A stretch of DNA of 64,000 nucleotides from CALCKW01 sp033852095 (GTDB lineage: Bacteria; Pseudomonadota; Gammaproteobacteria; CALCKW01), in assembly GCA_033852095.1 (NCBI GenBank), contig JAWSVD010000097.1:7748-71747 (forward strand), given 5' to 3'. A program made the translations under genes and the position numbers. The notes under the pieces were generated by a model, which was not told where the DNA came from, did not search any database, and was given only the letters and a program-made list of their open reading frames with translations. Within the stretch, counting starts at the first letter, position 1, and the number at the start of each line of letters is the position of its first letter. This document shows positions 8,592 through 17,930 of this stretch, one piece after another.

Positions 8592-9986
8592 ATGTTAACA
8601 AACAATCGAAACACCGAAGAACTGCAGGCGCTGGATGCGGCGCACCACTTACACCCTTTCAGCGACAGGAAGGCGCTCAACGCAGCGGGTGCCCGCGTAT
8701 TGTCTCGCGCCGAAGGCGTGTACATATATGACAACGATGGTCAGCCCTTTTTGGACGGCATGGCGGGCCTGTGGTGTGTCAACATTGGCTACGGACGGCG
8801 GGAGCTGGCGGACGCCGCACACCGGCAGATGCTGCAGCTTCCTTATTACAACACCTTTTTCCAATGTACCCATCCACCGGCCGTGTTGTTGGCAGCACGT
8901 TTGGCGGAGCTGGCACCGGGCTCTATCAACCACGTTTTTTTTGCGGGCTCTGGCTCCGAGGCGAACGACACAAATATTCGCCTGGTACGTCATTATTGGG
9001 CCTGTCAGAGCAAACCAGAAAAAAGTGTGATCATCGCCCGCAGGAACGGTTACCACGGTTCCACTGTGGGCGCGGGTAGCCTCGGCGGCATGGCGCCGAT
9101 GCACGCGCAGGGTGGCTTGCCCATTCCCGGGATTGAGCACATTGATCAGCCCTATTGGTATGGCGAGGGCGGCGATCAAGATCCTGAGGAATTCGCCCTG
9201 GAGCGTGCTCGTGCACTCGAAATTGAAATAGATCGTATCGGCGAGGCCAATGTCGCGGCCTTTATCGCCGAGCCCATCCAGGGGGCGGGTGGGGTCATCA
9301 TCCCGCCTGCCAGCTACTGGCCCGAGATCATGCGCATCTGCCGCGAGCGCGACATTTTGTTTATCGCCGATGAAGTGATCACGGGTTTTGGCCGCACCGG
9401 TGAGTGGTTTGCCTGCCAGACACTGGGGCTGGAGCCGGATATTATCACCGTGGCCAAGGGACTCAGCAGTGGTTATCTGCCCATCGGAGCGTCCTTGGTA
9501 AGTGATGCTATCGTCGAGGTGATCACGGAAAAGGGCGGTGACTTCAACCACGGCTATACCTATTCGGCGCACCCCACGGCAGCGGCGGTGGCGCTAGAGA
9601 ACCTGCGCATACTGGACGAAGAGGACATAGTGACGCGGGTGCGCGACAGCATTGGCCCTTATTTACAGCAAAAGTGGTCGACTTTGGCGGAGCATCCGCT
9701 GGTGGGTGAGGCGCGCAGCATCGGGCTGATGGGGGCCATAGAACTGAGCCCTGACAAGGCTTCTCGTGCCCGGTTTACTGGCGAGGCAGGGGCGGTTGGT
9801 GCCATCTGCCGCAGCGCCTGTGCGGACCACCATTTGGTGATGCGTGCGGTGGGCGACACCATGATCATATCGCCACCGTTGGTGATCAGTGAAGCCGAGG
9901 TGGATGAGCTGGTGGCGCGCGCCTTGAAGGCGCTCGATCAAACCCTGGAGGCCGTCAAGCGCGAGGGTCTCTACCAGGGGGACTGA
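8592..9986 (+). CDS. spuC: Class III aminotransferase, putrescine-pyruvate type (SpuC-like)
   Basis: A 464-residue PLP enzyme of fold type I, class III. Visible elements are LDGMAGLWCVNIGYGR near the N-terminus, GSGSEANDTNIR, the YHGSTVGAGSLGG segment, DEVITGFGRTGEWF and the PLP lysine in ITVAKGLSSGYLPIGA. The family includes putrescine:pyruvate and beta-alanine:pyruvate transaminases. Flanking polyamine genes make putrescine (to 4-aminobutyraldehyde) the likely amino donor. It starts 12 bases after puuA and overlaps the next gene by one base. Confidence 0.85.
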   Translation: MLTNNRNTEELQALDAAHHLHPFSDRKALNAAGARVLSRAEGVYIYDNDGQPFLDGMAGLWCVNIGYGRRELADAAHRQMLQLPYYNTFFQCTHPPAVLLAARLAELAPGSINHVFFAGSGSEANDTNIRLVRHYWACQSKPEKSVIIARRNGYHGSTVGAGSLGGMAPMHAQGGLPIPGIEHIDQPYWYGEGGDQDPEEFALERARALEIEIDRIGEANVAAFIAEPIQGAGGVIIPPASYWPEIMRICRERDILFIADEVITGFGRTGEWFACQTLGLEPDIITVAKGLSSGYLPIGASLVSDAIVEVITEKGGDFNHGYTYSAHPTAAAVALENLRILDEEDIVTRVRDSIGPYLQQKWSTLAEHPLVGEARSIGLMGAIELSPDKASRARFTGEAGAVGAICRSACADHHLVMRAVGDTMIISPPLVISEAEVDELVARALKALDQTLEAVKREGLYQGD

Positions 9987-11293
9987 TGGCCTTCGATATT
10001 CTCTACGCCAATGATCAACTGGGGTGTTACCCGGACAGCTATTACCACGCAACAGTGGCCCCGCTTGCAGAGCAAGCGGCCCTGCAAGAGAGCCTGAGCT
10101 GCGATGTTTGTGTGATCGGCGGCGGTTACACAGGCCTGTCTGCGGCTCTGCACTTGGCGCAAGCAGGTTATCAGGTGGTGCTGCTGGAGGCGCATCGCTT
10201 GGGTTGGGGCGCCAGCGGGCGCAACGGCGGACAGGTTGGCAGTGGCCAGCGCGTGGAGCAAGACCAGCTGGAGAAGCTCTTCGGTGATGCGCGGGCGATG
10301 CAGTTGTGGGATTTGGGTGAGACCTCCAAGGCGCTGGTGAGGTCTTTGATTGAAGAGCACAGCATTAATGCGGAGTACAAGTCCGGTATTATTCATGCGG
10401 ATCTAAAAGAGCGCGAGGTCGCGGGCAGCCACGAATCCGTTGAATTGCTGCAGCGCAAATACGGCTACCAGCAGATAGAGGCGCTCGATCAGGTCGCTGT
10501 GCGAGAACAGTTGGGCACAGAGGCTTACGCCGGTGGGCTGATCGATCACGGTGCGGGCCATGTGCATCCCCTGAAATATGCGCTTGGGCTGGCGCAGGCT
10601 TGCCTCGATGCGGGTGTTCGGGTGTTTGAACGCACTAAGGTCACCGAGATCGTCGACGGCGATCCAGCGCTGGTGCACACCGACCAGGGACAGCTGCAGG
10701 CGAACTTTGTGGTGCTGGGTTGCAACGGCTATCTGGGCAAGCTGCAGAAGCGCGTGGCCGCCAGAGTGATGCCCATCAACAACTTCATCATTGCCACTGA
10801 GCCGCTCGGAGAGGGAAGGGCGCGTGAGCTGATACGCGATGATGTTGCGGTAGGGGACAGCAAGTTCGTGATCAACTACTACCGCATGTCGGCGGATCAC
10901 CGCTTGTTGTTCGGTGGTGGGGAAAGTTACAGCTACCAATTCCCAGACGATATTGCCGGGCTGGTGCGCAAGCATATGCTGGCCGTCTACCCGCAGCTAG
11001 AGCGTGTTAACATAGATTATGCCTGGGGTGGCACCTTGGGCATCACGGTCAATCGCCTGCCGCACCTTGAAAAACTCAGCGCCAATGTTTTGAGTGCCAG
11101 TGGATTTTCCGGGCACGGGGTTGCGATGGCAACACTGGCAGGGCAGCTGTGTGCAGAAGTCATCAGCACGACTGCCGAGCGTTTTGATGTCATGGCGGCA
11201 TTGCCCAGCTGGCCATTTCCTGGCGGGGCGGCACTTCGTTCCCCGCTGCTGAAACTGGCCATGACCTGGTACGCGATTCGCGACAAGCTTTAG
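9986..11293 (+). CDS. puuB: Gamma-glutamylputrescine oxidase (FAD-dependent, DAO family)
   Basis: A 435-residue flavoenzyme. The N-terminal Rossmann motif is CDVCVIGGGYTGLSAALHLA and is followed by LGWGASGRNGGQVGSGQR, a segment characteristic of PuuB/OrdL proteins. The C-terminal part SASGFSGHGVAMATLAG is also typical. It would oxidise gamma-glutamylputrescine to the aldehyde, releasing ammonia and hydrogen peroxide. The ATG overlaps the stop of the aminotransferase. The next enzyme of the route, an aldehyde dehydrogenase (PuuC), is not in the window. Confidence 0.9.
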   Translation: MAFDILYANDQLGCYPDSYYHATVAPLAEQAALQESLSCDVCVIGGGYTGLSAALHLAQAGYQVVLLEAHRLGWGASGRNGGQVGSGQRVEQDQLEKLFGDARAMQLWDLGETSKALVRSLIEEHSINAEYKSGIIHADLKEREVAGSHESVELLQRKYGYQQIEALDQVAVREQLGTEAYAGGLIDHGAGHVHPLKYALGLAQACLDAGVRVFERTKVTEIVDGDPALVHTDQGQLQANFVVLGCNGYLGKLQKRVAARVMPINNFIIATEPLGEGRARELIRDDVAVGDSKFVINYYRMSADHRLLFGGGESYSYQFPDDIAGLVRKHMLAVYPQLERVNIDYAWGGTLGITVNRLPHLEKLSANVLSASGFSGHGVAMATLAGQLCAEVISTTAERFDVMAALPSWPFPGGAALRSPLLKLAMTWYAIRDKL

Positions 11294-11470
11294 CGTTTCT
11301 GCTTTCTCGCTGCCAGAGCGGTGTCGCTACTGGGGCTTGGCCTTGTGTTGATCACCTTGCAGTTCCTTGCGACGGCGGGCAATGGACTTTGCGCTTGCCA
11401 TCCAGGGTCAGAGTCGTCGCAATTCATTCGATTAAATAGTTTTTGAAACGATGAACACCGAGCACAATAC

Positions 11471-12166
11471 ATGAGTATTTCAACTGTTGCTATCTTAGAG
11501 GTAGGCAGACCGCCTGACGAATTGCAGGGCGTGTTCGGCAGTTACCCGCAAATGGTCGAGCGCTGGCTAGATTTCCCTGGGGCGCGTTACACCTCGTATT
11601 CAGTTTTGGACAGTGTGTTCCCGCGCGCGCCGGATGAAGCCGACTTATGGGTCATCACGGGTTCCAAATTCGGCGTATGCGAAGAGCATCCCTGGATTCC
11701 GCCGCTGGAAGAATTTATACGTGCTTGCCGCGACGCCCAGGCGCCGATGTTTGGCATCTGCTTTGGGCACCAAGTCATCGCCAAGGCGCTGGGCGGCAGG
11801 GTGGCCAAGTCGGAGAAAGGCTGGGGTTTGGGTGTACATACATACGATAAAACACCTGATTTAGCCTTTGCTGAGGGCTTGGCCCTGCAGGCCTATCACC
11901 AAGATCAGGTCGTAGTGGCTCCTGAGGGCTCTGTCACTGTCGCCAGTTCGCCTTTTTGCGCACAAGCCGCTTTGTTGTACCCAGGCTTTGCCCTCACCGT
12001 GCAAGGGCACCCTGAATTTTCGCAGCCCTATGCCGAGGCCTTGTTGCACAGCAGGCGTGGCACCACGCTGCCGGTGGCTGCAGCAGACGAGGGTATAATA
12101 CAATCCCGTCAACCGGTCACGACCGAAGCCCTGGCAAAGACAGTGATCGACATGTTTGGGAAATAG
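11471..12166 (+). CDS. Class I glutamine amidotransferase-like hydrolase
   Basis: A 231-residue GATase1-fold protein of the GuaA N-domain-like type. The nucleophile elbow is FGICFGHQVIAKALGG (Cys at about residue 96) and the His-Glu part of the triad is VQGHPEFS. It does not look like canonical PuuD (peptidase C26, about 254 residues, GICRG elbow). Because it follows the Puu genes on the same strand, hydrolysis of gamma-glutamyl-GABA or another gamma-glutamyl intermediate is a reasonable guess. A 177-base gap precedes it, so it may have its own promoter. No clear ribosome site is visible. Confidence 0.75.
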   Translation: MSISTVAILEVGRPPDELQGVFGSYPQMVERWLDFPGARYTSYSVLDSVFPRAPDEADLWVITGSKFGVCEEHPWIPPLEEFIRACRDAQAPMFGICFGHQVIAKALGGRVAKSEKGWGLGVHTYDKTPDLAFAEGLALQAYHQDQVVVAPEGSVTVASSPFCAQAALLYPGFALTVQGHPEFSQPYAEALLHSRRGTTLPVAAADEGIIQSRQPVTTEALAKTVIDMFGK

Positions 12167-12350
12167 AGCTCTCCCTTTGACTTCCGTGTAGATCGGGTGT
12201 TCACAAATAGGTGCCGAAATTCAGCGTATTGTATGCCGCCAAGAATAAGATTTACTCGAGCGGTGAAGAGTCGATTCACGCCGCTATCTGGATGTTCCAA
12301 TGGGCTGAGTGCCGATTGACGATTCAAGCGGCTGAACTCCACGGCTTCTG

Positions 12351-13811
12351 TTATTCAATGAGGTAACCAATCCTGAAGCCGCCGAAGTGAAAATCACCCA
12401 CGTAGATGGGCACGGACATGTCGAACATGATCGCACCGGTGTCGCGCCTGTACACTTGCAGCATGTACTTTTTGGTGTGTTTGCCGACGGTGCGGCCCAC
12501 GTGATCGCTGAAAATGCGTTTGCTGCGGTTGCCGACGATGTCGGTTTTTGTATCACCGGTCAGCGCCTGGCAGTAGACATTGTTGTGGGTCGGCACGTAG
12601 CCGTTGATGTCTGCGGTTATCGCGTAAGTGATGGCGGCGTCAGAGGCCAAAAGCGGCTCCTGAATAGACGGCAGTAGGCGATCGCAAAGCGCATCAAAAC
12701 CGGTGTGAAACTTCTCTGGGTCGGTGTTGGCAATGGCGCTGTACTGCGGCTGCTGCAGTGACGCTTCGGTGATCTCCCCGCTGCGCACGGCTTTGCTCAG
12801 GGCCTCACCTATCTGCTCTGCAGCCTGGCTGGCAAGCTCACAGATATGGCGGTGGAAGGGGTGGGTGAATTCTGATTGGGTGAGCTTGAAGGTCTTTACG
12901 GTTGAGGTCAGGTAGTTGGTGTCGTCGGATATCGCCTGCGAGACACGCAGCACTTCTTCGGACATGTTTTCGTATTGAGCACCGAATTCACTCAGATCCC
13001 CCAGCGAGTGTTGCACCCCTGTCAGCCTGTCTTCTTGGGAGCTTGTTGTATCGGACACGGTTTGCACCACGTCGGAGAGCGCGGCGACGTTGTTGTGGAT
13101 CTCCTCCATGCTGTTGTTGGCGTTGCTGACGGACTCACGTCCCTTGACGATACTGGCCTCTGATTGACCGATGTAGCCTGTGATCTGACTGGCGGCATCC
13201 GCTGATCGTTTAGCCAAGGCGCGTACTTCTGTGGCCACCACGGCAAATCCTCTGCCCTGTTCGCCCGCACGCGCTGCCTCCACCGCGGCATTGAGCGCCA
13301 GCAGGTTAGTCTGGAAGGCTATTTGATCGATGATCTCCGTGAATTGACTGATTTTCTCGGAGTGGTCCGAAATCGTATCCATTGAACTCACCACTTCACC
13401 CATGGCCGATTTACCGGTGTTGGTGGCGGCGTCTACCGTGGCCACTAACTTGGCGAGCTCTTGGCTCAGTTCGCTGTTGCGGGTGATGGCTTCGGCGAGA
13501 TCCTGGAACTGCGAGGTCACCTGCTGCATGAGGGTGCTGTGTTGATCGCCTTGCTGGGCGAGCTCGCCGATTCGCGGCAGGGCGGCCATGATACTGTCGG
13601 CGCAGTCGGTAGTCTGCCTGACAACGGCATTCAGATTGCCGATCATGGTCGACACACTGGAGCGCATCTGCGCAGAGGGGATGGCTTGCAGGGAGGCAGC
13701 ATCCACATCGAGATCGCAATCAGCAACCTTTTGCAGCGCGATCAGTGCAGGGGAAGGAGCTGTATTACTTTTTACAAGTTTGGAGAAGTGTTTCGCTAAG
13801 CTGCTGGCCAT
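12351..13811 (-). CDS. Soluble methyl-accepting chemotaxis protein with C-terminal sensor domain
   Basis: A 486-residue chemoreceptor without any transmembrane segment. ATG 13811 is chosen because AAGGA precedes it; an upstream TTG at 13829 is less likely. The signalling domain occupies about residues 75-300, with the conserved hairpin tip DQIAFQTNLLALNAAVEAAR around residue 170 and GRGFAVVATEVRALAKRSA after it. The last 170 residues form a separate domain with ITADINGYVPTHN, NRSKRIFSDHVG and YRRDTGAIMFDMSVPIYV, which I take as a cytoplasmic Cache/PAS-like sensor. No che genes are nearby. The ligand is unknown; its position next to the polyamine genes is only suggestive. Confidence 0.85.
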   Translation of the reverse strand: MASSLAKHFSKLVKSNTAPSPALIALQKVADCDLDVDAASLQAIPSAQMRSSVSTMIGNLNAVVRQTTDCADSIMAALPRIGELAQQGDQHSTLMQQVTSQFQDLAEAITRNSELSQELAKLVATVDAATNTGKSAMGEVVSSMDTISDHSEKISQFTEIIDQIAFQTNLLALNAAVEAARAGEQGRGFAVVATEVRALAKRSADAASQITGYIGQSEASIVKGRESVSNANNSMEEIHNNVAALSDVVQTVSDTTSSQEDRLTGVQHSLGDLSEFGAQYENMSEEVLRVSQAISDDTNYLTSTVKTFKLTQSEFTHPFHRHICELASQAAEQIGEALSKAVRSGEITEASLQQPQYSAIANTDPEKFHTGFDALCDRLLPSIQEPLLASDAAITYAITADINGYVPTHNNVYCQALTGDTKTDIVGNRSKRIFSDHVGRTVGKHTKKYMLQVYRRDTGAIMFDMSVPIYVGDFHFGGFRIGYLIE

Positions 13812-14039
13812 TGAAGCGTTCCTTGTCAATCTTATGCAGAATGCGCGCTGGCGCGTTTGGCTCAGGTGCTCGAAACGGGTTATGGCGAGCGCTTGAACAC
13901 CCTTGCCATCGACAGCGCAAAGCCTAACTTCATGGGTAGGGTGATGAACTGTGCAGAAAATTGCAGTTGGGTGTTCAGCGCCACGCAGGGGAGGGTTGCG
14001 CTAGCAGCAGGGGGACTATGGCAACGCTGGGTTCAAGCC

Positions 14040-14068
14040 CTGAGCATCTGCTGCCGCAGAGTGCTCAG
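14040..14068. terminator. Hairpin just past the DUF3108 gene
   Basis: CTGAGCA pairs with TGCTCAG and an inner TCTGC with GCAGA, giving a 12-bp stem with one bulged base and a TGCC loop. It starts 10 bases beyond the stop of the minus-strand purMN-DUF3108 operon. There is no T-run on either side, so it may stabilise the mRNA 3' end rather than terminate by itself. Confidence 0.4.
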
Positions 14069-14077
14069 CGCGCCGAA

Positions 14078-14812
14078 TTATTTGAGTTTGGTGAGCAGCA
14101 TCTCCGCGCCTTCTTCGCCCTTTTCTTGGTGCAGAATTTTAACTGGGACCATGTTGTGTTCGAGCGCGAGCCAATATTCCGTGGTGCGCTTTTTGGTCTT
14201 TTGCGTCAGGTGCAAGGTTTTGAAGTTGCCGGCAGGTGTCTTCAGCGTGCCCAGCTCCCGTGTTTTGAAGCTTGTGCTGTCTTCACCGCTTTTGCCGACG
14301 ATGGGCATTTTGAAACTCTTTTGGCGCTCGCTCATGGCCAGCATCACGGCGACGACAGCGCTCACTTGATCCTGACTGTTCTCGCTGATGGGGAAGTGCT
14401 TGAGCTGCCCCTTGTCGTTGCGCAGGGTGGCGCTGTCGTCGTTAAACGTTATTTCAAGTGAGCGGCGGCCGCGCTTGGCGCCGGGTTTTTTGTGCAGAAA
14501 ACGGCTGGGGCGGGCTTGATTTTCTTCGACTTCAAACCAGCTCTCTTCATCGATCTTGAGCTTGTCACCGGCGATCCAGCGGGCCACGCCCACGGCGCGG
14601 CTGCGGCGGTGCATGTACCAGCTGCCGTCTTCCAGTGGTTTTAGTTCTAGGGTGATTTCGGCCGCGTTCATGCGCAGGTATTTCACCTTGTATTCCGCGT
14701 GAAAGCCCTGCAGTTCAGCTTCTGCCGCGCCGCAAAACAACGCCAAGCCCGCAGCAACTGACCGTGCCCATGAGCGGGTTTTACTTGGGCTGTTTGTTGT
14801 TGCTTGCTTCAT
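14078..14812 (-). CDS. DUF3108 domain-containing periplasmic protein
   Basis: A 244-residue exported protein with an N-terminal signal (AAGLALFCGAAEAE cleavage region near residue 34). The body is rich in beta-strands (FHAEYKVKYLRMNAAEITLELK, then WYMHRRSRAVGVARWIAGDK) and ends with a TEYWLALEHNMVPVKILHQ segment, the layout of the DUF3108 family. The family is commonly encoded next to purN and purM in Pseudomonas-like bacteria, as here. Its function is not established. It is 42 bases downstream of purN, on the same strand. Confidence 0.8.
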   Translation of the reverse strand: MKQATTNSPSKTRSWARSVAAGLALFCGAAEAELQGFHAEYKVKYLRMNAAEITLELKPLEDGSWYMHRRSRAVGVARWIAGDKLKIDEESWFEVEENQARPSRFLHKKPGAKRGRRSLEITFNDDSATLRNDKGQLKHFPISENSQDQVSAVVAVMLAMSERQKSFKMPIVGKSGEDSTSFKTRELGTLKTPAGNFKTLHLTQKTKKRTTEYWLALEHNMVPVKILHQEKGEEGAEMLLTKLK

Positions 14813-14854
14813 GTATTGCGTCCCCGCGTCGTCTTTAAGGTCGCTGCAGGTCGC

Positions 14855-15493
14855 TCATACCGATAAGAGCGGTTCCCGCAGTGGGTTGTTGTCCAGCAGC
14901 GCCACGTCGTCGCGCAGCACCAGCCGACCGCTCACCAACCACTGTGCGGCGGTGGGGTAGATGCAGTGCTCGTGCGGCAGGACTTTGACGGCCAAGCTGT
15001 CGGCGTCGTCAGTCGCGTCAATAGCTATCTGAGCTTGGATCACAGCTGGACCGCTGTCCAGCGCCGGGCTGACAAAATGTACGGTAGCACCGCACAGGGT
15101 GTCTCCAGCGGCCAGTGCGCGGGCGTGTGTGTCCAGGCCTTTGTATTTGGGCAGCAGGGAGGGGTGAATGTTCAATGCGCGGCCGGTAAATTGAGTGACA
15201 AACTGTTCACTCAGTATGCGCATGTAGCCCGCAAGCAAGAGGTGGGTACTGCCGTGCGCTTCGATGATCTCGGCCAGAGCGGCGTCGGAGGCCGCTCTGT
15301 CGGCGTAGTCGGCGGGGCGCACGACAGCGGTGGTGATGCCGCGCTCGCGGGCCCAGGCCAGACCGGCGGCGCCGGGCTTGTCACTGGCGACCAGGGCGAT
15401 GTCTGCGTCTATCTCGCCGCGTTCACAGGCCTCGACGATGCACTGCATATTGGAGCCGCGACCCGAGATCAGGATCGCCAATTTGGCTGTCAC
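14855..15493 (-). CDS. purN: Phosphoribosylglycinamide formyltransferase
   Basis: A 212-residue formyltransferase that transfers the formyl group of 10-formyl-THF to GAR in purine synthesis. It begins with KLAILISGRGSNMQCIVEA. The catalytic region is LAGYMRILSEQFV followed by ALNIHPSLLPKYKGLDTHARAL and GATVHFVSPALDSGPAVIQ, which contains the conserved Asn-His and Asp. The GTG start overlaps the purM stop (GTGA), showing coupling. Confidence 0.96.
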   Translation of the reverse strand: MTAKLAILISGRGSNMQCIVEACERGEIDADIALVASDKPGAAGLAWARERGITTAVVRPADYADRAASDAALAEIIEAHGSTHLLLAGYMRILSEQFVTQFTGRALNIHPSLLPKYKGLDTHARALAAGDTLCGATVHFVSPALDSGPAVIQAQIAIDATDDADSLAVKVLPHEHCIYPTAAQWLVSGRLVLRDDVALLDNNPLREPLLSV

Positions 15494-16542
15494 GAGCTGT
15501 ACACCACCTGCTCGCCGTCGCCGCTGGTGATCTCGCCCAGGCGCCAGGCGTTTTCACCGGCTGCGCGCAGGGTGGCGATGGCCGCGTCTGCCTCTGCCGC
15601 GGGCACGCAGGCAACCATGCCCACACCGCAGTTGAAGGTCAACCACATGTCCGCGGCGCTGATATTACCGGCCTCAGCCAGCCACTTAAACACCGCGGGC
15701 TGTTGCCAGCTGCCGGTGTCAATATTGGCGACCAAGCCCGCGGGCAAGACGCGCGGCAGGTTCTCGGTTAGGCCGCCGCCGGTGATGTGGGCGAGGGCGT
15801 GCACGGTGTGCTTGTCCGCCAGCTCGAGCACGGACTTGACGTAGATGCGGGTGGGCTCGAGCAGATGATCGGCGAGCGGCTTGCCGTCCAGGTCTTGCTC
15901 CAGGGCGGCGCCGCTGACTTCGATGACCTTGCGGATCAAGGAATAGCCGTTGCTGTGCGGGCCGGAGGAAGCGAGGCCTATCAGCACATCGCCGGCGGCG
16001 ACACTGTCGGGTTGGATGATGCTGTCGTGTTCGACCACGCCGACACAAAAGCCGGCCAAATCGTAGTCACCTTCTTCATACATGCCGGGCATTTCGGCGG
16101 TCTCGCCGCCCACAAGCGCCGCGCCCGCCAGCAGACAGCCCGCGGCGATGCTCTCGACCACGGTGGCCGCGACGTCGTTGTCGAGCTTGCCGGTGGCGTA
16201 ATAATCGAGAAAAAACAGCGGCTCGGCACCGCAGACGATGACGTCATTGACGCACATGCCGACCAGGTCGATGCCGATGCCGGTGTGGCGGCCGGTGTCC
16301 AGTGCGAGGCGTAACTTGGTGCCCACGCCGTCGGTGCCAGAGACCAGCACAGGGCGCTTGTAGCGGTCCACGGGCAGTTCAAAAAGGCCGCCGAAACCGC
16401 CGATGCTGCCCATCACACCCGGTCGTCGAGTGCTGGCGACAGCGGGTTTGATGCGTTCTACAAGCGCGTTGCCGGCGGCTATGTCCACCCCGGCGTCTTT
16501 GTAGCTCAGTGAGTTGCGGCGGGAGTCGGCTGATTCGCTCAT
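15490..16542 (-). CDS. purM: Phosphoribosylformylglycinamidine cyclo-ligase
   Basis: A 350-residue AIR synthetase, the step after PurL in purine synthesis. It begins with SLSYKDAGVDIAAGNALVERIK, followed by GGFGGLFELP and the VSGTDGVGTKLRLAL motif. LVGGETAEMPGMY and GLASSGPHSNGYSLIRKV are hallmark nucleotide-binding segments. It is the first gene of the purM-purN-DUF3108 operon, divergent from the DUF2066 gene with a 130-base gap that should hold both promoters. Confidence 0.97.
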   Translation of the reverse strand: MSESADSRRNSLSYKDAGVDIAAGNALVERIKPAVASTRRPGVMGSIGGFGGLFELPVDRYKRPVLVSGTDGVGTKLRLALDTGRHTGIGIDLVGMCVNDVIVCGAEPLFFLDYYATGKLDNDVAATVVESIAAGCLLAGAALVGGETAEMPGMYEEGDYDLAGFCVGVVEHDSIIQPDSVAAGDVLIGLASSGPHSNGYSLIRKVIEVSGAALEQDLDGKPLADHLLEPTRIYVKSVLELADKHTVHALAHITGGGLTENLPRVLPAGLVANIDTGSWQQPAVFKWLAEAGNISAADMWLTFNCGVGMVACVPAAEADAAIATLRAAGENAWRLGEITSGDGEQVVYSS

Positions 16543-16672
16543 GTTAAAGAAGTATCCGGAAGAAGGTTGGAAGCTAGATCAGGGTATTTTACACTGACTG
16601 ACTTCGTCGTCGCACCCTTGTGTTCATCTGAATGAACGCTGCGACACCAAATGCCCATGGAATCTCCTGATC

Positions 16673-17737
16673 ATGCTCTTGTTTAGAACCCGTTTATGGC
16701 TTGTCATTGCTTTGCTCTGCAGCAGTTTGTTGGCGGCCACCGCCCGCGCGGAAGAGCCGCCACTGCAGCAGGACATGCCGGTGGAAGATCGCAGTTCGCC
16801 GATGCGCATCAAGGCATCGATACGCGGCTTTTTTGAAGTGCTGACCCAGTTGTCAGGCGAAGAGCTGCCGATCGCGGTCCGGCGCGAGATCGCCGGGGAA
16901 GCGGACAATTACCTGCAGGGCTACCGCTACCTAGCGCGCGACGAGCAATTGTATCTGCAGCTCTATTTTGATCGAGAGGCAGTGCAAGAGCGCATCGCCC
17001 GCGAGCTGAGCGGCGGCGTGGAGGACGACGTCGTGGTCACTGCGCAGCCGGTCCTGTTGTGGTTGGGTGTCACCCAGGGTGATTTGGAGGCGCTGTTGAC
17101 CGAGGGCGCTCAGGGGCTGTTGCCGAACACCTTGCAGGAAGTGGCGCAGGCGCTCGGGCAGCCACTGGTATTGCCGGCCGACGATTCACTGGCGCGCGGC
17201 GACGTGCAGGTGGAGCAGCTGCGCCGCGGCAATGTTGAGCCCGTCTTGCGGGCCTCGAGCCATTACGGCATGGAGCAGGTGCTGATGGGCTCCCTGAGCT
17301 TGGTGGAAGGGGATCAATGGAGCGCCACCTGGCAGATACCCGGTGCGGGCCGGCAGTGGCGCTCACAAACCGCGACCTTGGACGCGGTGTTGGACGAAGG
17401 CTTGCGCGGTTATTTGCAGTTGACGCGCGCGGCTGTGCTGCCCGAGGGGCGCGGCTACGGTATCAGCGACGATCAGGTGGCGGTGTCTGTGACCGGTGTC
17501 AGCAACATGGATGATCACCTCTGGCTGCGGCAAAGCCTGGCGACACTGCTGGGCAAAGACAAGGTGCGGGCGGTGGTCGTGGGGCGCGGTTCGGTGCTGT
17601 TTGCGGTGAACGCCGCCGCGGATGTTGCGGCTGTGCAACGGCAGTTGGCACAGCTCAACCGCATCTCCTTGATCCCGGCGCAGTTCGCGCAATCGGGCGA
17701 GTCACAATCGGCTGACCTCAACTACATGCTGCACTGA
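16673..17737 (+). CDS. DUF2066 domain-containing exported protein
   Basis: A 354-residue protein with a clear signal peptide (LWLVIALLCSSLLAATARAEE). The remainder is soluble, with repeated motifs such as YLQGYRYL and EGDQWSATWQ and no catalytic signature I recognise. Length and location between purM and hda match DUF2066 proteins of Pseudomonas-like genomes. The function is unknown; the family is thought to act in the cell envelope, but nothing here proves it. The AI-2E-type permease gene often found between DUF2066 and hda is absent. Confidence 0.78.
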   Translation: MLLFRTRLWLVIALLCSSLLAATARAEEPPLQQDMPVEDRSSPMRIKASIRGFFEVLTQLSGEELPIAVRREIAGEADNYLQGYRYLARDEQLYLQLYFDREAVQERIARELSGGVEDDVVVTAQPVLLWLGVTQGDLEALLTEGAQGLLPNTLQEVAQALGQPLVLPADDSLARGDVQVEQLRRGNVEPVLRASSHYGMEQVLMGSLSLVEGDQWSATWQIPGAGRQWRSQTATLDAVLDEGLRGYLQLTRAAVLPEGRGYGISDDQVAVSVTGVSNMDDHLWLRQSLATLLGKDKVRAVVVGRGSVLFAVNAAADVAAVQRQLAQLNRISLIPAQFAQSGESQSADLNYMLH

Positions 17738-17930
17738 TAGAATGAGCGGGCGCTGGTAGGCAGGGCACAATGCGCTTTGCCGTGCGGGCGCTGCGGCGTA
17801 TTTTTCCGGGCTTCGGCAGAGAAGCGCGATAGTTTTCTAAAAGGCTGTTAGCGCAGCTATTCCCTGTGCCGCAGGAGGCTCCGCACGTATCGGAGTCCGA
17901 TCTAGCGGCCGAATAACCATCAGAAGAACA

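Noticed and set aside
11294..11470. Small Arg-rich minus-strand peptide frame between puuB and the amidotransferase gene
   Set aside because: Only about 24 codons, no ribosome site, and no conserved feature; insufficient to call a gene.
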